A DNA stretch of 64,000 bases from Candidatus Devosia phytovorans (GCA_029202405.1 CP119312.1:3353001-3417000); one strand, 5' to 3'. Counted from the stretch's first letter, positions 35,902 to 45,188 are shown. Notes: generated from the letters alone by a model not told the origin. Program-made: numbers and translations.

Positions 35902-36864
35902 TTAGCTACCCCACACATTGATATCCACATTCTCCACATATCGCGCCACCACGTTCATCGAGCGCCAGCCGCCTGCCCGCATGATTGGCAGCAGTTGGAC
36001 GCCGTTGAGCGTCAGTTGCTGGGCCGCGCCGACGCGCAGTGAGTGACCGGATATTCCGAACACCTCCTCCGCCGTGAACCCGGCCCTCACCGCCAGCTTC
36101 TTGAGGATTCTGGTCAAGGCAATAGGGTTCATGAAGCGGTCGATGGCGAACTTGCCATAGACCGGGCGGAATAGTGGGCCGCCTTCGATCTGGGCGGCTT
36201 CGACCCAATCCGTCAGCGACTCCAACGCACCGGCCGTCAGGTGCGCGATGCGCCCTGCCCCTTCAGGATCGTTCTTGGCGCGGCGGATCAGCAGGCTGGC
36301 CGTGCCGAAGTGGTTGGGTTCGATATCCTCGAAGTGCAAAGCCACCAGTTCGCCACGGCGGCAAAGCGTGTCGAATCCAACTGAGACCAGCGCACGGTCG
36401 CGCAGGCCGGAAAGGTCGTCGGTCGTTGCCGCCAATAGGCGATCGCGTAGCGCGGCGGTGACGCCGAGTGCCTGGCTGGGACGCTGAGGTTTCAGCCGTC
36501 GAGCGCGTCGGATGGCGAGATCGACATCGACGTCATAGGTTGGGTCACGCAGGCGAAGCAGATAGTGGATCTTGCGGATGCCGGCGAGTTTGCGCTTCAG
36601 GGTGGAAGGCTTGAGGCGCTCGGTTTCGGCGGTGATATAGGCGGCGACGGTCGACGACGCGGCGGGCAGGTATTTGAGGCCCCTGTCCTTGCACCAGGTT
36701 TCAAAGCTGCCGAAGTCGGAGCGATAGCTGAGCAAGGTGTGCGGCGAGTAGCTGCCGTCAAGACGATCGAGGCATTTGCGCCAATCGGCAAGGTCGGGCC
36801 TGCCGCCCAGCAGGAAGCCGGCCGGGCGCTGATGGCGGTGCGCCATCGGCGTGTGATGTTTCAC
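35902..36864 (-). CDS. Tyrosine recombinase / phage-type integrase
   Basis: A 320-residue site-specific recombinase. Residues 38-135 form the SAM-like core-binding domain; 137-316 the catalytic domain with Arg169 (CRRGEL), Lys197 (RRAKND), His274 and Arg277 (GHSLR), Trp300 in the usual His/Trp place, and nucleophile Tyr309 (ARYVEN). All active-site residues are present, so it should be active. It sits at the right end of the polysaccharide region and 1.6 kb from a tRNA-Arg gene, which suggests it mobilised this segment. No excisionase or phage genes are near. Confidence 0.9.
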   Translation of the reverse strand: MKHHTPMAHRHQRPAGFLLGGRPDLADWRKCLDRLDGSYSPHTLLSYRSDFGSFETWCKDRGLKYLPAASSTVAAYITAETERLKPSTLKRKLAGIRKIHYLLRLRDPTYDVDVDLAIRRARRLKPQRPSQALGVTAALRDRLLAATTDDLSGLRDRALVSVGFDTLCRRGELVALHFEDIEPNHFGTASLLIRRAKNDPEGAGRIAHLTAGALESLTDWVEAAQIEGGPLFRPVYGKFAIDRFMNPIALTRILKKLAVRAGFTAEEVFGISGHSLRVGAAQQLTLNGVQLLPIMRAGGWRSMNVVARYVENVDINVWGS

Positions 36865-37640
36865 TGGTGCCTCCTGTCAGCGCAGGGAGGCAGGCGAAAT
36901 TGAAGCGTCCTTCAAAGCAGCTTCAAGGCCGCTTGAAACCAGACTAAAGAAGGGATCAACCATATCGTGTCCTGTTCGTTCAGGAGTGGATGTGGCCAGG
37001 TCGCTGCCGCAGCACCACCTGCGGTGGCGATCGCCCTTTCGAGACATGATCGCCCGGACTCGGCAGCTTTCATCCCGAAAGCTTGATCAAAAACATAATC
37101 CAAATGTGCGCGGGTTCAATAACGTTCGCGAGGATTTCTGCGGCTTCGACGCAGGCCCAGCGACGTCCGCCGAATTTCAGCTAATCCCGCGAAATCCCAC
37201 CTAATCCCAGCAAAAGTCTTCGCTGGTTGAAAGTCCAATAACGCTTCTACCTACTCAATGTCGTGATGAAACCTAGATCGCCGCTCGTGTTTTATTTGGT
37301 TGTTCCGGCCCGAAACAAAGTTTGCGCGGCGCAGCCTTGGACGAACCGCGTTATTGATTACTCTGCTGGGACTTGGACGCCTCGCAAACCTCCTGGCGCT
37401 CGTCCTGACCGTCAAATTTTTGCTTCAGGCCGGCGGCGAGGGGTGCCATATTATTTTACCGGATGACGCCGGAGGCGAAAAACGCGTGGATCATAGGCGC
37501 CGCTGTGGTGGCGCCCCCGAGCTACTTACTCGACTTACTCGACGTATTCATCGACAGCCTGAGTCGGCAACTTGCGATCAGCGCGGCTTCGCGCGCTCTC
37601 ATCAGTGCAAGGAAACTGAGTTTCGTCAACAATCCGGAGA
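36865..37640. other. Gene-poor stretch with relics between recombinase and propeller relic
   Basis: Short frames only. Around 37345-37435 one frame gives a hydrophobic run (LLITLLGLGRLANLLALVL) that may be a membrane-protein relic. The stretch holds three AATCCC blocks in exact 10-base steps (37183-37208; see separate entry). No intact gene is supported. Confidence 0.5.
37181..37210 (-). promoter_or_regulatory. Three-box repeat resembling an MraZ operator
   Basis: Read on the minus strand there are TGGGATT, TGGGATT and CGGGATT, starting at 37209, 37199 and 37189, i.e. at an exact 10-base period. MraZ proteins are known to bind three or four TGGGN boxes in 10-base steps upstream of their own gene. 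No mraZ or cell-wall gene is in this window, so this may be a displaced or relic copy, or chance. Confidence 0.4.
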
Positions 37641-38085
37641 GTGAGGACGCCTGGCGTCACACAGGCCATTGACTTGCCGCCCGGCAACCGCCTGTTCGCA
37701 GTGGACTTACTGGGCCCGAGCTGGCCATGGCCGATCCGGCAGAGATCGGCAACAATCCGGATACTTTGGCTGCCCATCCTGATCGCGACATGGTTGCAGT
37801 GGTATCAAACACCCAGGATGCGAACCTGCTGCAACTGGTCGACTATGCCAATGGCGCCTTTGCCGGTGTCGTCGGTTTCGATCTGGCCGAACTGGATGTG
37901 ATCGGGTCAAGCGATACGCCCCAGCCGAGGCGTGACAGCGACCAATGGCATCCGTATGGCAACGTCGTCGCGGTCAACGTCAAAACGCAGAAGCGTGTCG
38001 TCTTTTACAGCGTGTCTGACGCTCTTGAACTCTCGCCCTGGGGCGAACCGGTCGAGGTCGGCGCCGATCCTTTTGTCGGCCGTTT
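37641..38085 (+). pseudogene. Relic of a secreted beta-propeller-like protein
   Basis: One frame reads IDLPPGNRLFAVDLLGP, then after a frame change near 37720 continues AEIGNNPDTLAAHPDRDMVA, then LLQLVDYANGAF and WHPYGNVVAVNVKTQKRVVFY. The repeated pattern of value, expected date-like HPDR/HPYG turns and strand-rich blocks resembles YncE-type propeller proteins. There is no start, no signal peptide and a frameshift, so it is a fragment. Identification is tentative. Confidence 0.5.
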
Positions 38086-38260
38086 AAGCGCCTGCAGAAT
38101 GGCCAGTGGCAGTATGGATCGATACGGCCCGGCGAAAACCTTGCCGAAATGCGATCTGGACCGTCCTGCGCCTTCTGTCATGTTGCCGCGGCAGAGCAGG
38201 ACGACTTCTTCACCCGGTCGATGCTGGACAGGTTCGTGCAGGCCAACACGATTTCACAGA
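38086..38260 (+). pseudogene. Relic with a CxxCH haem motif (cytochrome P460-like C-terminus)
   Basis: The frame from about 38089 reads LQNGQWQYGSIRPGENL, then SGPSCAFCHVAAAEQDDFFT. CAFCH is a c-type haem attachment motif, and this type of C-terminal end (small haem motif followed by acidic FxT segment) is seen in cytochrome P460-like proteins. There is no intact N-terminus, and the frame is not continuous with the propeller relic before it. It is a fragment only. Confidence 0.45.
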
Positions 38261-38491
38261 CCTATCGCGGGCTGCCCGGCCGAAGACCAATGCGAACGCG
38301 AAACTTATCGCTGATCAACACCAAGCATCGCCAGTTATACAACGGCTGCACGAGTGAGCTCCTTGGAGAACCACTGCTGCGTTTCTGAGCAGCATTTGTG
38401 CAATCAGCATAGCAGGGGCGCGCCAAGATCGTCACGTCAGGGACACCCGCTTCTGGGAAGCAGATGTAACCTATCGAACAATTGAAAATAT

Positions 38492-38568
<77 letters not shown>

Positions 38569-38735
38569 ATCCGTGACGCGGGGAAGGATCCCGGCTGAAC
38601 GGGCGCAACGTAACCAAAGCGGGCGATCTGCGCAACGGGGGTTTTGCGTTGTGGGGCCCGCGTCATCAATTTGCCATCAGTCTGCCGTGATTGGAGCCTA
38701 TCGCGCCTCGGGCGAAATTGCGCTAGAGTGGGTAT

Positions 38736-39302
38736 ATGGCTCAGACGACGACACTTTTCAGCAGCATCAGGCCCCTTGGCGCCATGGTTCTCGTGGCAAT
38801 TGCGGTTTCCGGCTGCTCGATGAGTGCCTTCAAGCCCGCCCCCGGGGGCGGTGCCACCGCGGCGCTGGCCTCGTTTGCCATGCCGACGCCAGCCGGTCAT
38901 GTGCCCAAGGCAGCGGCGGTGCCCGAAGCGCCGTCGGCCATGGGCTATGCCGATGGTTCGCTCGATCCGCTGATCGTCCATTATTCCCATGAATATGGCG
39001 TGCCGGAATCGCTGGTGCGCCGGGTCATCGAGCGCGAGAGCGGCTATAATCCGGCGGCGCGCAATGGGCCCTATTACGGGCTGATGCAGATCAGCCATGC
39101 CACCGCGACCGGCCAGGGCTACCGCGGCTCGCCCTCGGGCCTGCTTGATGCCGAAACCAACCTGCGCTTTGCCGTGCGCTACCTCGCCGGTGCCTATGTG
39201 ACGGCTGGCGGCAATGCCGACCAGGCGGTGCGCTTTTATGCCCGCGGCTATTACTACGACGCCAAGCGCGCGGGCCTCCTGGTCCAGGCCGGCCTGCGCT
39301 AG
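38736..39302 (+). CDS. Lytic transglycosylase lipoprotein (SLT domain)
   Basis: A 188-residue envelope enzyme that cleaves peptidoglycan glycan strands. The N-terminus is a lipoprotein signal with lipobox VSGC (Cys27). The SLT domain occupies about 75-185: LVRRVIERESGYNP holds the catalytic Glu101, then YYGLMQIS (114-120), NLRFAVRYLAGAY and VRFYARGYYY. A 35-residue Ala/Pro-rich linker separates lipid anchor and domain. The gene stands alone, downstream of the tRNA gene on the other strand. Its stop codon lies in the first arm of a palindromic repeat element. Confidence 0.92.
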   Translation: MAQTTTLFSSIRPLGAMVLVAIAVSGCSMSAFKPAPGGGATAALASFAMPTPAGHVPKAAAVPEAPSAMGYADGSLDPLIVHYSHEYGVPESLVRRVIERESGYNPAARNGPYYGLMQISHATATGQGYRGSPSGLLDAETNLRFAVRYLAGAYVTAGGNADQAVRFYARGYYYDAKRAGLLVQAGLR

Positions 39303-39397
39303 AGCTTTTTCAGCAAAAGTGGCTGCCACTTTTGCGGCTCGAAAATGCGACAATACAAACACTAGGAGCTGTTTCGCCGTTACGGTGAAATGCTCTA
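39300..39397. repeat. Palindromic intergenic repeat element with two hairpins
   Basis: The element is bounded by TAGAGC (39300-39305) and GCTCTA (39392-39397). Inside is a perfect 11-bp inverted repeat GCAAAAGTGGC-T-GCCACTTTTGC (39313-39335) and a second imperfect one GAGCTGTTTCGCCGT...TGAAATGCTC (39366-39395). It lies between convergent genes, so it may end transcription. Dispersed palindromes of this style are common in Hyphomicrobiales genomes. Confidence 0.7.
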
Positions 39398-39410
39398 GCC
39401 GCGCAGCTTT

Positions 39411-40079
39411 TCAGGCTTTCTTGGTGGCAAACCAGATGGTGTGGCGCGCGCCGCCACGCTTGCCATTGGCCCGCACATTGACCTCGTCCACCGCAAGACC
39501 GGCCTGCTTGAGGCGCCGAGTGAACTGGGCATCGGGCGCCGAGGACCAGACGGCGAGATGCCCGCCCGGCGCCAGCGCCGCCTTGGCAATGGCCAGGCCG
39601 CGCGCCGAATAGAGCCGGTCATTGGCGGGGCGCGACAGGCCATCGGGACCATTGTCGACATCGAGCAGGATGGCATCGAAACGCCCACGCTCGATCGCCG
39701 TGCCGACATCGCCCTGGTGCAGGGTGACGCGGCTGTCGTCGAGGCTGGTGCCATGGATGGATGCCAGCGGTCCGCGCGCCCAGGCGATGACCTCGGGCAC
39801 CAGTTCGGCGACGATGATCTGACTGGTTGCGGCAAAACTGGTCAGCGCCGCGCGCAGCGTAAAACCCATGCCCAGGCCACCGATCAATATGCGCGGCTGC
39901 GGCCGGCCAGCGAGGCGTTCTGCCGATAGCGTCGCCAGGGCTTCTTCCGACCCGCTCAAGCGGCTGTTCATCAGTTCCGTCGTGCCGGCCATGATGGAAA
40001 ATTCGCTGCCGCGCTGCATCAACTGCAGCGTGTCGCCCCCCGGCACCTGAGCGCGGTCCAGCTTTATCCATGGCAGCAT
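39411..40079 (-). CDS. Spermidine synthase-like protein (SAM fold)
   Basis: A 222-residue protein with the spermidine-synthase/methyltransferase Rossmann fold: ILIGGLGMGFTLRAAL is the nucleotide loop, IIVAELVPEVIAW the strand-2 acidic site, and FDAILLDVDNGP replaces the catalytic YDVI(I/V)xDxTDP motif. The altered motif and missing N-terminal strand domain make polyamine synthesis doubtful, and it may be a methyltransferase-like enzyme of unknown substrate. It ends at the palindromic element facing the transglycosylase gene. Confidence 0.78.
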   Translation of the reverse strand: MLPWIKLDRAQVPGGDTLQLMQRGSEFSIMAGTTELMNSRLSGSEEALATLSAERLAGRPQPRILIGGLGMGFTLRAALTSFAATSQIIVAELVPEVIAWARGPLASIHGTSLDDSRVTLHQGDVGTAIERGRFDAILLDVDNGPDGLSRPANDRLYSARGLAIAKAALAPGGHLAVWSSAPDAQFTRRLKQAGLAVDEVNVRANGKRGGARHTIWFATKKA

Positions 40080-40214
40080 CGGGGGTCTCGCTCGTGCGTT
40101 GAAGTCTCAAGGAAATACAAATTCAAATCTTTGGTGTCTCGACAAAAATTCGGGTTCCGAACGGAACCGAAGATCAGCGTGGTCGTTGATACCTATCCAT
40201 GTGAGGAGGCGTTC

Positions 40215-40844
40215 GTGGTTCCACAAGCAGCGAAACGCCTGATCAGCGCTGAGCGAACTATTCACTGGGACGCGCAGCGCGCCGAGTTGCGATCAGTCGC
40301 CGAAAAATCCCCCCTGATGGTCTGGATGACCGAGCCGGATGGCTATTGCATCTACATGAGCCAGAACTGGTACGATTTCACCGGTCAGGAACCGGGCGAA
40401 GCCGAAGGCGACGGCTGGGCCAATGCCCTGCACCGGGACGATCGGCAGCAGGCGCTGGACGTCTTCCTCAATGCCACGGCGCGCGGCGTCATGTATCACA
40501 CCGAATATCGCCTGTGCCGACACGACGAGGAATACCGCTGGGTGATCGCGGTCGGCCATCCGTTCTTTGACGCCGATGGCACTCTGGGCGGCTATGTCGG
40601 CACCGATGCCAGCGCGGAAGTGCTGGTGCGCAGCCGCAAATCGGACAATGTGCTGACGCCGCGCGAGCGGCAAGTGGTGCAATGGGTTGCCGGCGGCAAG
40701 ACCTCGCTCGAAATATCCATCATCATCGGCATAGCGGCGCGAACGGTGGAGCAGCATGTGCAGGCCGCCATGGTCAAGCTGGGCGCCACCAATCGCGTGC
40801 AACTGGCCGTGGAAGCTGCCAAGCGCGGCGAGATCGAAATCTAG
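40215..40844 (+). CDS. PAS-LuxR type transcriptional regulator
   Basis: A 209-residue regulator with a PAS sensor domain (about 25-140; MVWMTEPDGYCIYMSQNWYD, RWVIAVGHPFFDADG) and a C-terminal LuxR helix-turn-helix (LTPRERQVVQWVAGGKTSLE, RTVEQHVQAAMVKLGA). The GTG at 40215 follows GAGGAGG by five bases and is preferred to the in-frame GTG at 40131, which lacks such a site. It probably senses a small ligand or redox state. It converges with a single-domain response regulator, with which it could form a pathway, though no kinase is adjacent. Confidence 0.88.
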   Translation: MVPQAAKRLISAERTIHWDAQRAELRSVAEKSPLMVWMTEPDGYCIYMSQNWYDFTGQEPGEAEGDGWANALHRDDRQQALDVFLNATARGVMYHTEYRLCRHDEEYRWVIAVGHPFFDADGTLGGYVGTDASAEVLVRSRKSDNVLTPRERQVVQWVAGGKTSLEISIIIGIAARTVEQHVQAAMVKLGATNRVQLAVEAAKRGEIEI

Positions 40845-40904
40845 CCTCCGGCCCGCTTCGAACCACCCCATCTCCCGAATTGCAGGAACATGCTTCTGTT
40901 CAGG

Positions 40905-41294
40905 TCAGCTCGCCTGCGGCGCTGCGGACAGGATCAGCTCGAGCTGGGTTGCCAGTTCGGTCTGCTGATAGGGCTTGGGCAGGCGCGGCAGGTCGACCTG
41001 TTCGCCCGAGGGCAGGTCGGCATAGCCGGTGGCCAGAAGGATGGGCAGGCCGGGCCGCAGGGCGCGAGCCTTGCCGGCCAGTTCCACGCCATTCATGCCG
41101 GGCATGGCATAGTCGGTGACAATGGCGTCGACATCGGGATTGGCAGCCAGGATCTCGAGCGCCTGCTTGCCGGAAAAAGCTTCCAGCGCGACGTGGCCGA
41201 GGTCTTCGATCATGTCGATCGTATTCATGCTGATCAGCGCGTCGTCATCCACCACAAGGATGGTCGAACGGGCAGTTTTTGCATCAGCGGTCAT
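40905..41294 (-). CDS. Single-domain response regulator
   Basis: A 129-residue stand-alone receiver domain. The acidic cluster is VVDDDA (15-20), the phospho-acceptor Asp61 in VTDYAMPGMNG, the switch Thr in LATGYA and Lys in LPKPY near residue 108. No output domain is attached, so it acts through protein contacts or as a phosphate carrier. It ends 60 bases from the PAS-LuxR gene, convergent. Receivers with this FATGYA-like / LPKPY pattern are common in Hyphomicrobiales. Confidence 0.92.
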   Translation of the reverse strand: MTADAKTARSTILVVDDDALISMNTIDMIEDLGHVALEAFSGKQALEILAANPDVDAIVTDYAMPGMNGVELAGKARALRPGLPILLATGYADLPSGEQVDLPRLPKPYQQTELATQLELILSAAPQAS

Positions 41295-41506
41295 GACTTA
41301 GGCCTTCGTGGTCGATTGGATGCCCCCCGCCAAGTCTATGGCGTGCCGGAAGCAATTTGGGAAGGGGCGATGCCGGGCAGATGTTCTACAGTAGGTCATA
41401 AACATGGCCCAATTACATCCGGGAGGTTGGACCTCAGGCCACGCGCACCCTTTTGGCCCGCGCCAGATTGCCCTAAAGTCGCAGCTCTTCAGAATGGAAT
41501 CGGTTC

Positions 41507-44428
41507 ATGCATCTGCTGCTCGTCGACGGCTCGGGCTATATCTTCCGCGCCTTCCATGCCCTGCCCCCGCTCAACCGCAAGTCGGACGGCCTGCCCGTCA
41601 ATTGCGTGCAGGGCTTTACCAACATGCTGTGGAAGCTGATGGACGACCTCAAGGCCGAGGACGAGCCGACCCATATGGCCGTCATCTTCGACGCCAAGGG
41701 CAAGACATTTCGCGATGATTTCTATCCCGATTACAAAGCCCAGCGCCCGCCGGCGCCCGAAGAGCTGGTGCCGCAGTTTCCGCTGACGCGCTCGGCCACC
41801 CGCGCCTTCAACATTCCCTCCATCGAGATGGAGGGCTGGGAGGCCGATGACATCATCGCCACCTATGCCTGCAAGGCGCGTGACGCTGGCATGAAGGTGA
41901 CCATTGTCTCCTCCGACAAGGACCTGATGCAGCTGGTCGAACCGAACGGCTCGATCCGCCTGCTCGACACCATTCCCCGCCCCGGCCAGCCGCCCCTGCG
42001 CTGGATCGGCATGGACGAGGTGTTCACCAAATTCGGCGTGACGCCCGACAAGGTAATCGACGTTCAGGCGCTGTGCGGCGATACCGTCGACAACGTCCCA
42101 GGCGTGCCAGGCATTGGCGTCAAGACTGCGGCCGAGCTGATCAATACCTATGGCGATCTCGAAACCCTGCTCGAACGCGCTACCGAGATCAAGCAGAATG
42201 CCCGCCGCGAAAAGCTGATCGCCAATGCCGAGCTGGCGCGCATTTCCAAGCGCCTCGTGACGCTTAGCAAGGAAGTGCCCGTCGAGCTCGATCTCGATGC
42301 CCTGGCGCGCCAGCCGATCGAGGCGAGCCTGCTGTTCCCCTTCCTCAAGGCGATGGAATTTGCCACCATCACCAAGCGCCTCGCCGGCTTGCTCGACGCC
42401 AATCCAGACGATTGGGCACCCGATCCGGAGCTGGCCGCCGCTGGCAGCACTGCCGGTCCGATCGGCTTCAACAACGAGGCCCGCGCCGAAGCCCGAGCCG
42501 CGCGCAACGAGGCCTCCGGCAAGGCCGAGGCGCCGCTGATCCTTCATGCCGCGGCCGAACACGAACGCATCAAGGCCATTCCCTTCCAGCCGGAAGCCTA
42601 TGAGATCATCCGCGATGCCACCCAGCTGCAGCGCTGGCTCGATGCCATCGAGATGACCGGCTATGTGGCGACCGACGCCGAAACCACCGGCCTCGACAAC
42701 CAGACCGCCGATCTCGTCGGGCTCTCCTTCTCCATCGCCCCCGGCACCGGCGCCTATCTGCCGCTCGGCCACACGACGGGCGCCGGCGACCTGCTCGGCG
42801 GCGGGCTGGTCGACGGCCAAATGGATATCCGGCAGGCGCTCGACATGGTTCGTCCCATGTTCGCCTCCAAGGCGATCCTCAAGATCTTCCACAATGCGAA
42901 ATACGACCTGGGCCTCCTCGCCCGCTATGACATTGCGGTCAATGCGATCGATGACACCCTGCTGCTGAGCTATTCGCTCGATGGCCCGCAATACAATACC
43001 CTCGGCGATCTGGCCGATCACTGGCTGGGCGTGCCCGGCACCTCGATCAAGGAGCTGATCGGTACCGGCAAGTCGCAGATCACCTTTGCCGAGGTCGAGC
43101 TCGACAAGGCGGCGCGCTATGCATCTGAGGACAGCGACATGACGATCCGCCTCTGGCAGATCCTCAAGCCCCGCCTTGCCGCCGAAAACATGACCACGGT
43201 CTATGAAACCCTCGAGCGCCCGCTGGCGCCTGTGCTGGGCCGGATGGAGGGCCGCGGCATCCATGTCGACCGGCAGATCCTCGCGCGCCTCTCGGGCGAT
43301 TTCGCCCAGCGCGCCGCGGCGCTCGAAGCCGAGGCCTATGAGCTGGCCGGCTCCAATTTCAATCTCGGCTCACCCAAGCAGCTCGGCGAAATCCTGTTTG
43401 ATCGCATGGGGCTTGAAGGCGGCACCAAGACCAAGACCGGCGCCTGGTCGACCGGCGCCGATGTCCTGGAAGACCTCGCGCTCAAGGGCGTGCCGCTGGC
43501 GCGCACCATTGTCGACTGGCGCCAGCTGACCAAGCTGATGGGCACCTATACCAATGCCCTGCCCGAATATATCAACCAGCGCACCGGCCGCGTGCACACG
43601 ACCTATTCGCAGCATTCGGTTCTCACGGGGCGCCTCAGCTCCAACGATCCGAACCTGCAGAACATTCCGGTTCGCACCGCCGACGGCCGCAAGATCCGCA
43701 CCGCCTTTGTCGCCGCACCGGGCAAGGTGCTGATTTCAGCCGACTATAGCCAGATCGAGCTGCGCGTCCTCGCCCATATCGCCGATATCCAGGCGCTCAA
43801 GGACGCTTTCGAGGAAGGTCTCGACATTCACGCCATGACAGCCAGCGAAATGTTCGGCGTGCCGGTCGAAGGCATGCCCAGCGAAGTCCGCCGCCGCGCC
43901 AAGGCGATCAATTTCGGCATCATCTACGGCATTTCCGCCTTCGGCCTCGCCAATCAGCTGGGCATCGAGCGCGGCGTCGCCGGCGACTATATCAAGACCT
44001 ATTTCGAGCGCTTCCCGGGCATCAAGGACTATATGGACAGCCAGCGGAAGCGGGTGAAGGCCGACGGCTTCGTCACGACGATCTTTGGCCGCAAGATCAA
44101 TTTCCCCAATGCCAATTCCAGCCACGCCGCCGAACGCAGCTTTGTCGAACGCGCGAGCATCAACGCCCCCATCCAGGGCTCTGCCGCCGACATCATCCGC
44201 CGCGCCATGATCCGCATGGAAGGCGAATTGTCCCGCGCCGGCGTCGAAGCCGACATGCTGCTGCAGGTGCATGACGAGTTGATCTTCGAAGTGCCGGAAG
44301 GCACGGAAGAGGCGGCGATTCCGGCGATCCGCAAGGTGATGGAAAGCGCGGCAGAACCGGCGGTGCGGTTGTCAGTGCCGATCCAAGTGGATGCCCATGC
44401 GGCGAAGAACTGGGACGAAGCGCACTGA
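41507..44428 (+). CDS. polA: DNA polymerase I
   Basis: A 973-residue three-domain polymerase for Okazaki fragment processing and repair. The N-terminal 5' nuclease (about 1-290) shows MHLLLVDGSGYIFRAFHA and GWEADDIIATYA; the 3'-5' exonuclease (about 370-560) keeps its acidic residues in ATDAETTGLD; the polymerase domain has motif A DYSQIELRVLAH, motif B RRAKAINFGIIYG and motif C LQVHDELIFEVP. All catalytic residues are present. ATG at 41507 is standard. A hairpin terminator follows 17 bases after the stop. Confidence 0.97.
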   Translation: MHLLLVDGSGYIFRAFHALPPLNRKSDGLPVNCVQGFTNMLWKLMDDLKAEDEPTHMAVIFDAKGKTFRDDFYPDYKAQRPPAPEELVPQFPLTRSATRAFNIPSIEMEGWEADDIIATYACKARDAGMKVTIVSSDKDLMQLVEPNGSIRLLDTIPRPGQPPLRWIGMDEVFTKFGVTPDKVIDVQALCGDTVDNVPGVPGIGVKTAAELINTYGDLETLLERATEIKQNARREKLIANAELARISKRLVTLSKEVPVELDLDALARQPIEASLLFPFLKAMEFATITKRLAGLLDANPDDWAPDPELAAAGSTAGPIGFNNEARAEARAARNEASGKAEAPLILHAAAEHERIKAIPFQPEAYEIIRDATQLQRWLDAIEMTGYVATDAETTGLDNQTADLVGLSFSIAPGTGAYLPLGHTTGAGDLLGGGLVDGQMDIRQALDMVRPMFASKAILKIFHNAKYDLGLLARYDIAVNAIDDTLLLSYSLDGPQYNTLGDLADHWLGVPGTSIKELIGTGKSQITFAEVELDKAARYASEDSDMTIRLWQILKPRLAAENMTTVYETLERPLAPVLGRMEGRGIHVDRQILARLSGDFAQRAAALEAEAYELAGSNFNLGSPKQLGEILFDRMGLEGGTKTKTGAWSTGADVLEDLALKGVPLARTIVDWRQLTKLMGTYTNALPEYINQRTGRVHTTYSQHSVLTGRLSSNDPNLQNIPVRTADGRKIRTAFVAAPGKVLISADYSQIELRVLAHIADIQALKDAFEEGLDIHAMTASEMFGVPVEGMPSEVRRRAKAINFGIIYGISAFGLANQLGIERGVAGDYIKTYFERFPGIKDYMDSQRKRVKADGFVTTIFGRKINFPNANSSHAAERSFVERASINAPIQGSAADIIRRAMIRMEGELSRAGVEADMLLQVHDELIFEVPEGTEEAAIPAIRKVMESAAEPAVRLSVPIQVDAHAAKNWDEAH

Positions 44429-44444
44429 TCGCCGTGCCGCAGGC

Positions 44445-44469
44445 AAAATCGCTCCGGTAGAGCGATTTT
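44445..44469 (+). terminator. Hairpin terminator after polA
   Basis: A perfect 10-bp inverted repeat AAAATCGCTC / GAGCGATTTT around the loop CGGTA, with a T-run formed by the right arm. It lies 17 bases downstream of the polA stop. Confidence 0.75.
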
Positions 44470-44597
44470 AGGTGATCAGGCCCGGAGAGCCATGCTCGCA
44501 GGGCCCGGATTTACAGCGGGCAGGATGGTTTCCTGCAGCGACGGTCTCAAATTCCGTCCTAAAAGCGTGCGCTCTCATAGTGAAATACCAGCTATCG

Positions 44598-45188
44598 CTA
44601 AGCGTTAGAGGTATCTTGCCCAATATTAGTTATCGCGCCTGCCTCGCGGCCATTTCTTGGACGTTGCGGGGCTGCCATCCTAGCTTTTCGCAAGAGATGT
44701 TGCACAAACAACAGAAGATCCAATGCTGTCTCTGGTTCATCCACCCAATTAAACTCGTGAGCGCAAGGGTTGCGGATACCCTGAACCGCACCTGCAAACA
44801 TTCGATGGTATCCGAGTTGCTCATCCATTTCGGATTGATTCCGCCGATTTGACCAAGCTAGCTGCGGGCTCTTGGGGCTAAAAACTTGGTCCATTCGCGT
44901 GGTGCCGGACGCGAAATTGTCCACTCTGACTTGAAGGAACTTCTCCAGCGCCTTGAACGCCTCTTGGATCGCAAGAGAGAAGTGTCCGGAAACAAACAAG
45001 TCTCTAGATACCTCCACTAGTTCAGGCTCGACAATAAGAACTGTATAAAGTCTCTGAGGGTCTACCTCCTCCTCCGGAGCGGCGAGCGCCAGCATTCGTG
45101 GAGCAGGCAAGGCCAAAGTTGACTGGGAGGCACCCACCTCCAAAAGAAACTCGCGAAAACGCCTAACGCCCTCAAGAAAGTCGTGCAT
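44598..45188 (-). CDS. TIGR02391-like protein with HEPN-type R-x4-H motif (candidate toxin/RNase)
   Basis: A 196-residue protein. The C-terminal part (about 65-170) matches the pattern I know from the TIGR02391 (Ymh) family: SLAIQEAFKALEKFLQVRV, DQVFSPKSPQLAWSN, YHRMFAGAVQGIRNPCAHEF and ETALDLLLFVQHLLRKA. The segment RNPCAH (Arg139 to His144) has the spacing of the catalytic R-x4-H of HEPN ribonucleases. Its ATG overlaps the preceding gene by 17 bases, so the two are translationally coupled. GC is lower than in the flanking polA and DUF1206 genes, suggesting acquisition. RNA cleavage is an inference. Confidence 0.7.
   Translation of the reverse strand: MHDFLEGVRRFREFLLEVGASQSTLALPAPRMLALAAPEEEVDPQRLYTVLIVEPELVEVSRDLFVSGHFSLAIQEAFKALEKFLQVRVDNFASGTTRMDQVFSPKSPQLAWSNRRNQSEMDEQLGYHRMFAGAVQGIRNPCAHEFNWVDEPETALDLLLFVQHLLRKARMAAPQRPRNGREAGAITNIGQDTSNA

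Noticed and set aside
36912..37103. 63-codon minus-strand frame upstream of the recombinase, considered as a displaced mraZ or excisionase
   Set aside because: It has neither the MraZ start pattern nor a helix-turn-helix; only the operator-like boxes nearby remain of interest.
41489..43264. A 591-codon open frame on the minus strand opposite polA
   Set aside because: It is the antisense shadow of a high-GC gene: composition is low-complexity (G, D, A, V, L), there is no domain, and polA on the other strand is unmistakable.
44472..44852. 126-codon plus-strand frame after polA
   Set aside because: It lies beyond the terminator, has no recognisable content, and overlaps the TIGR02391-like gene on the other strand.
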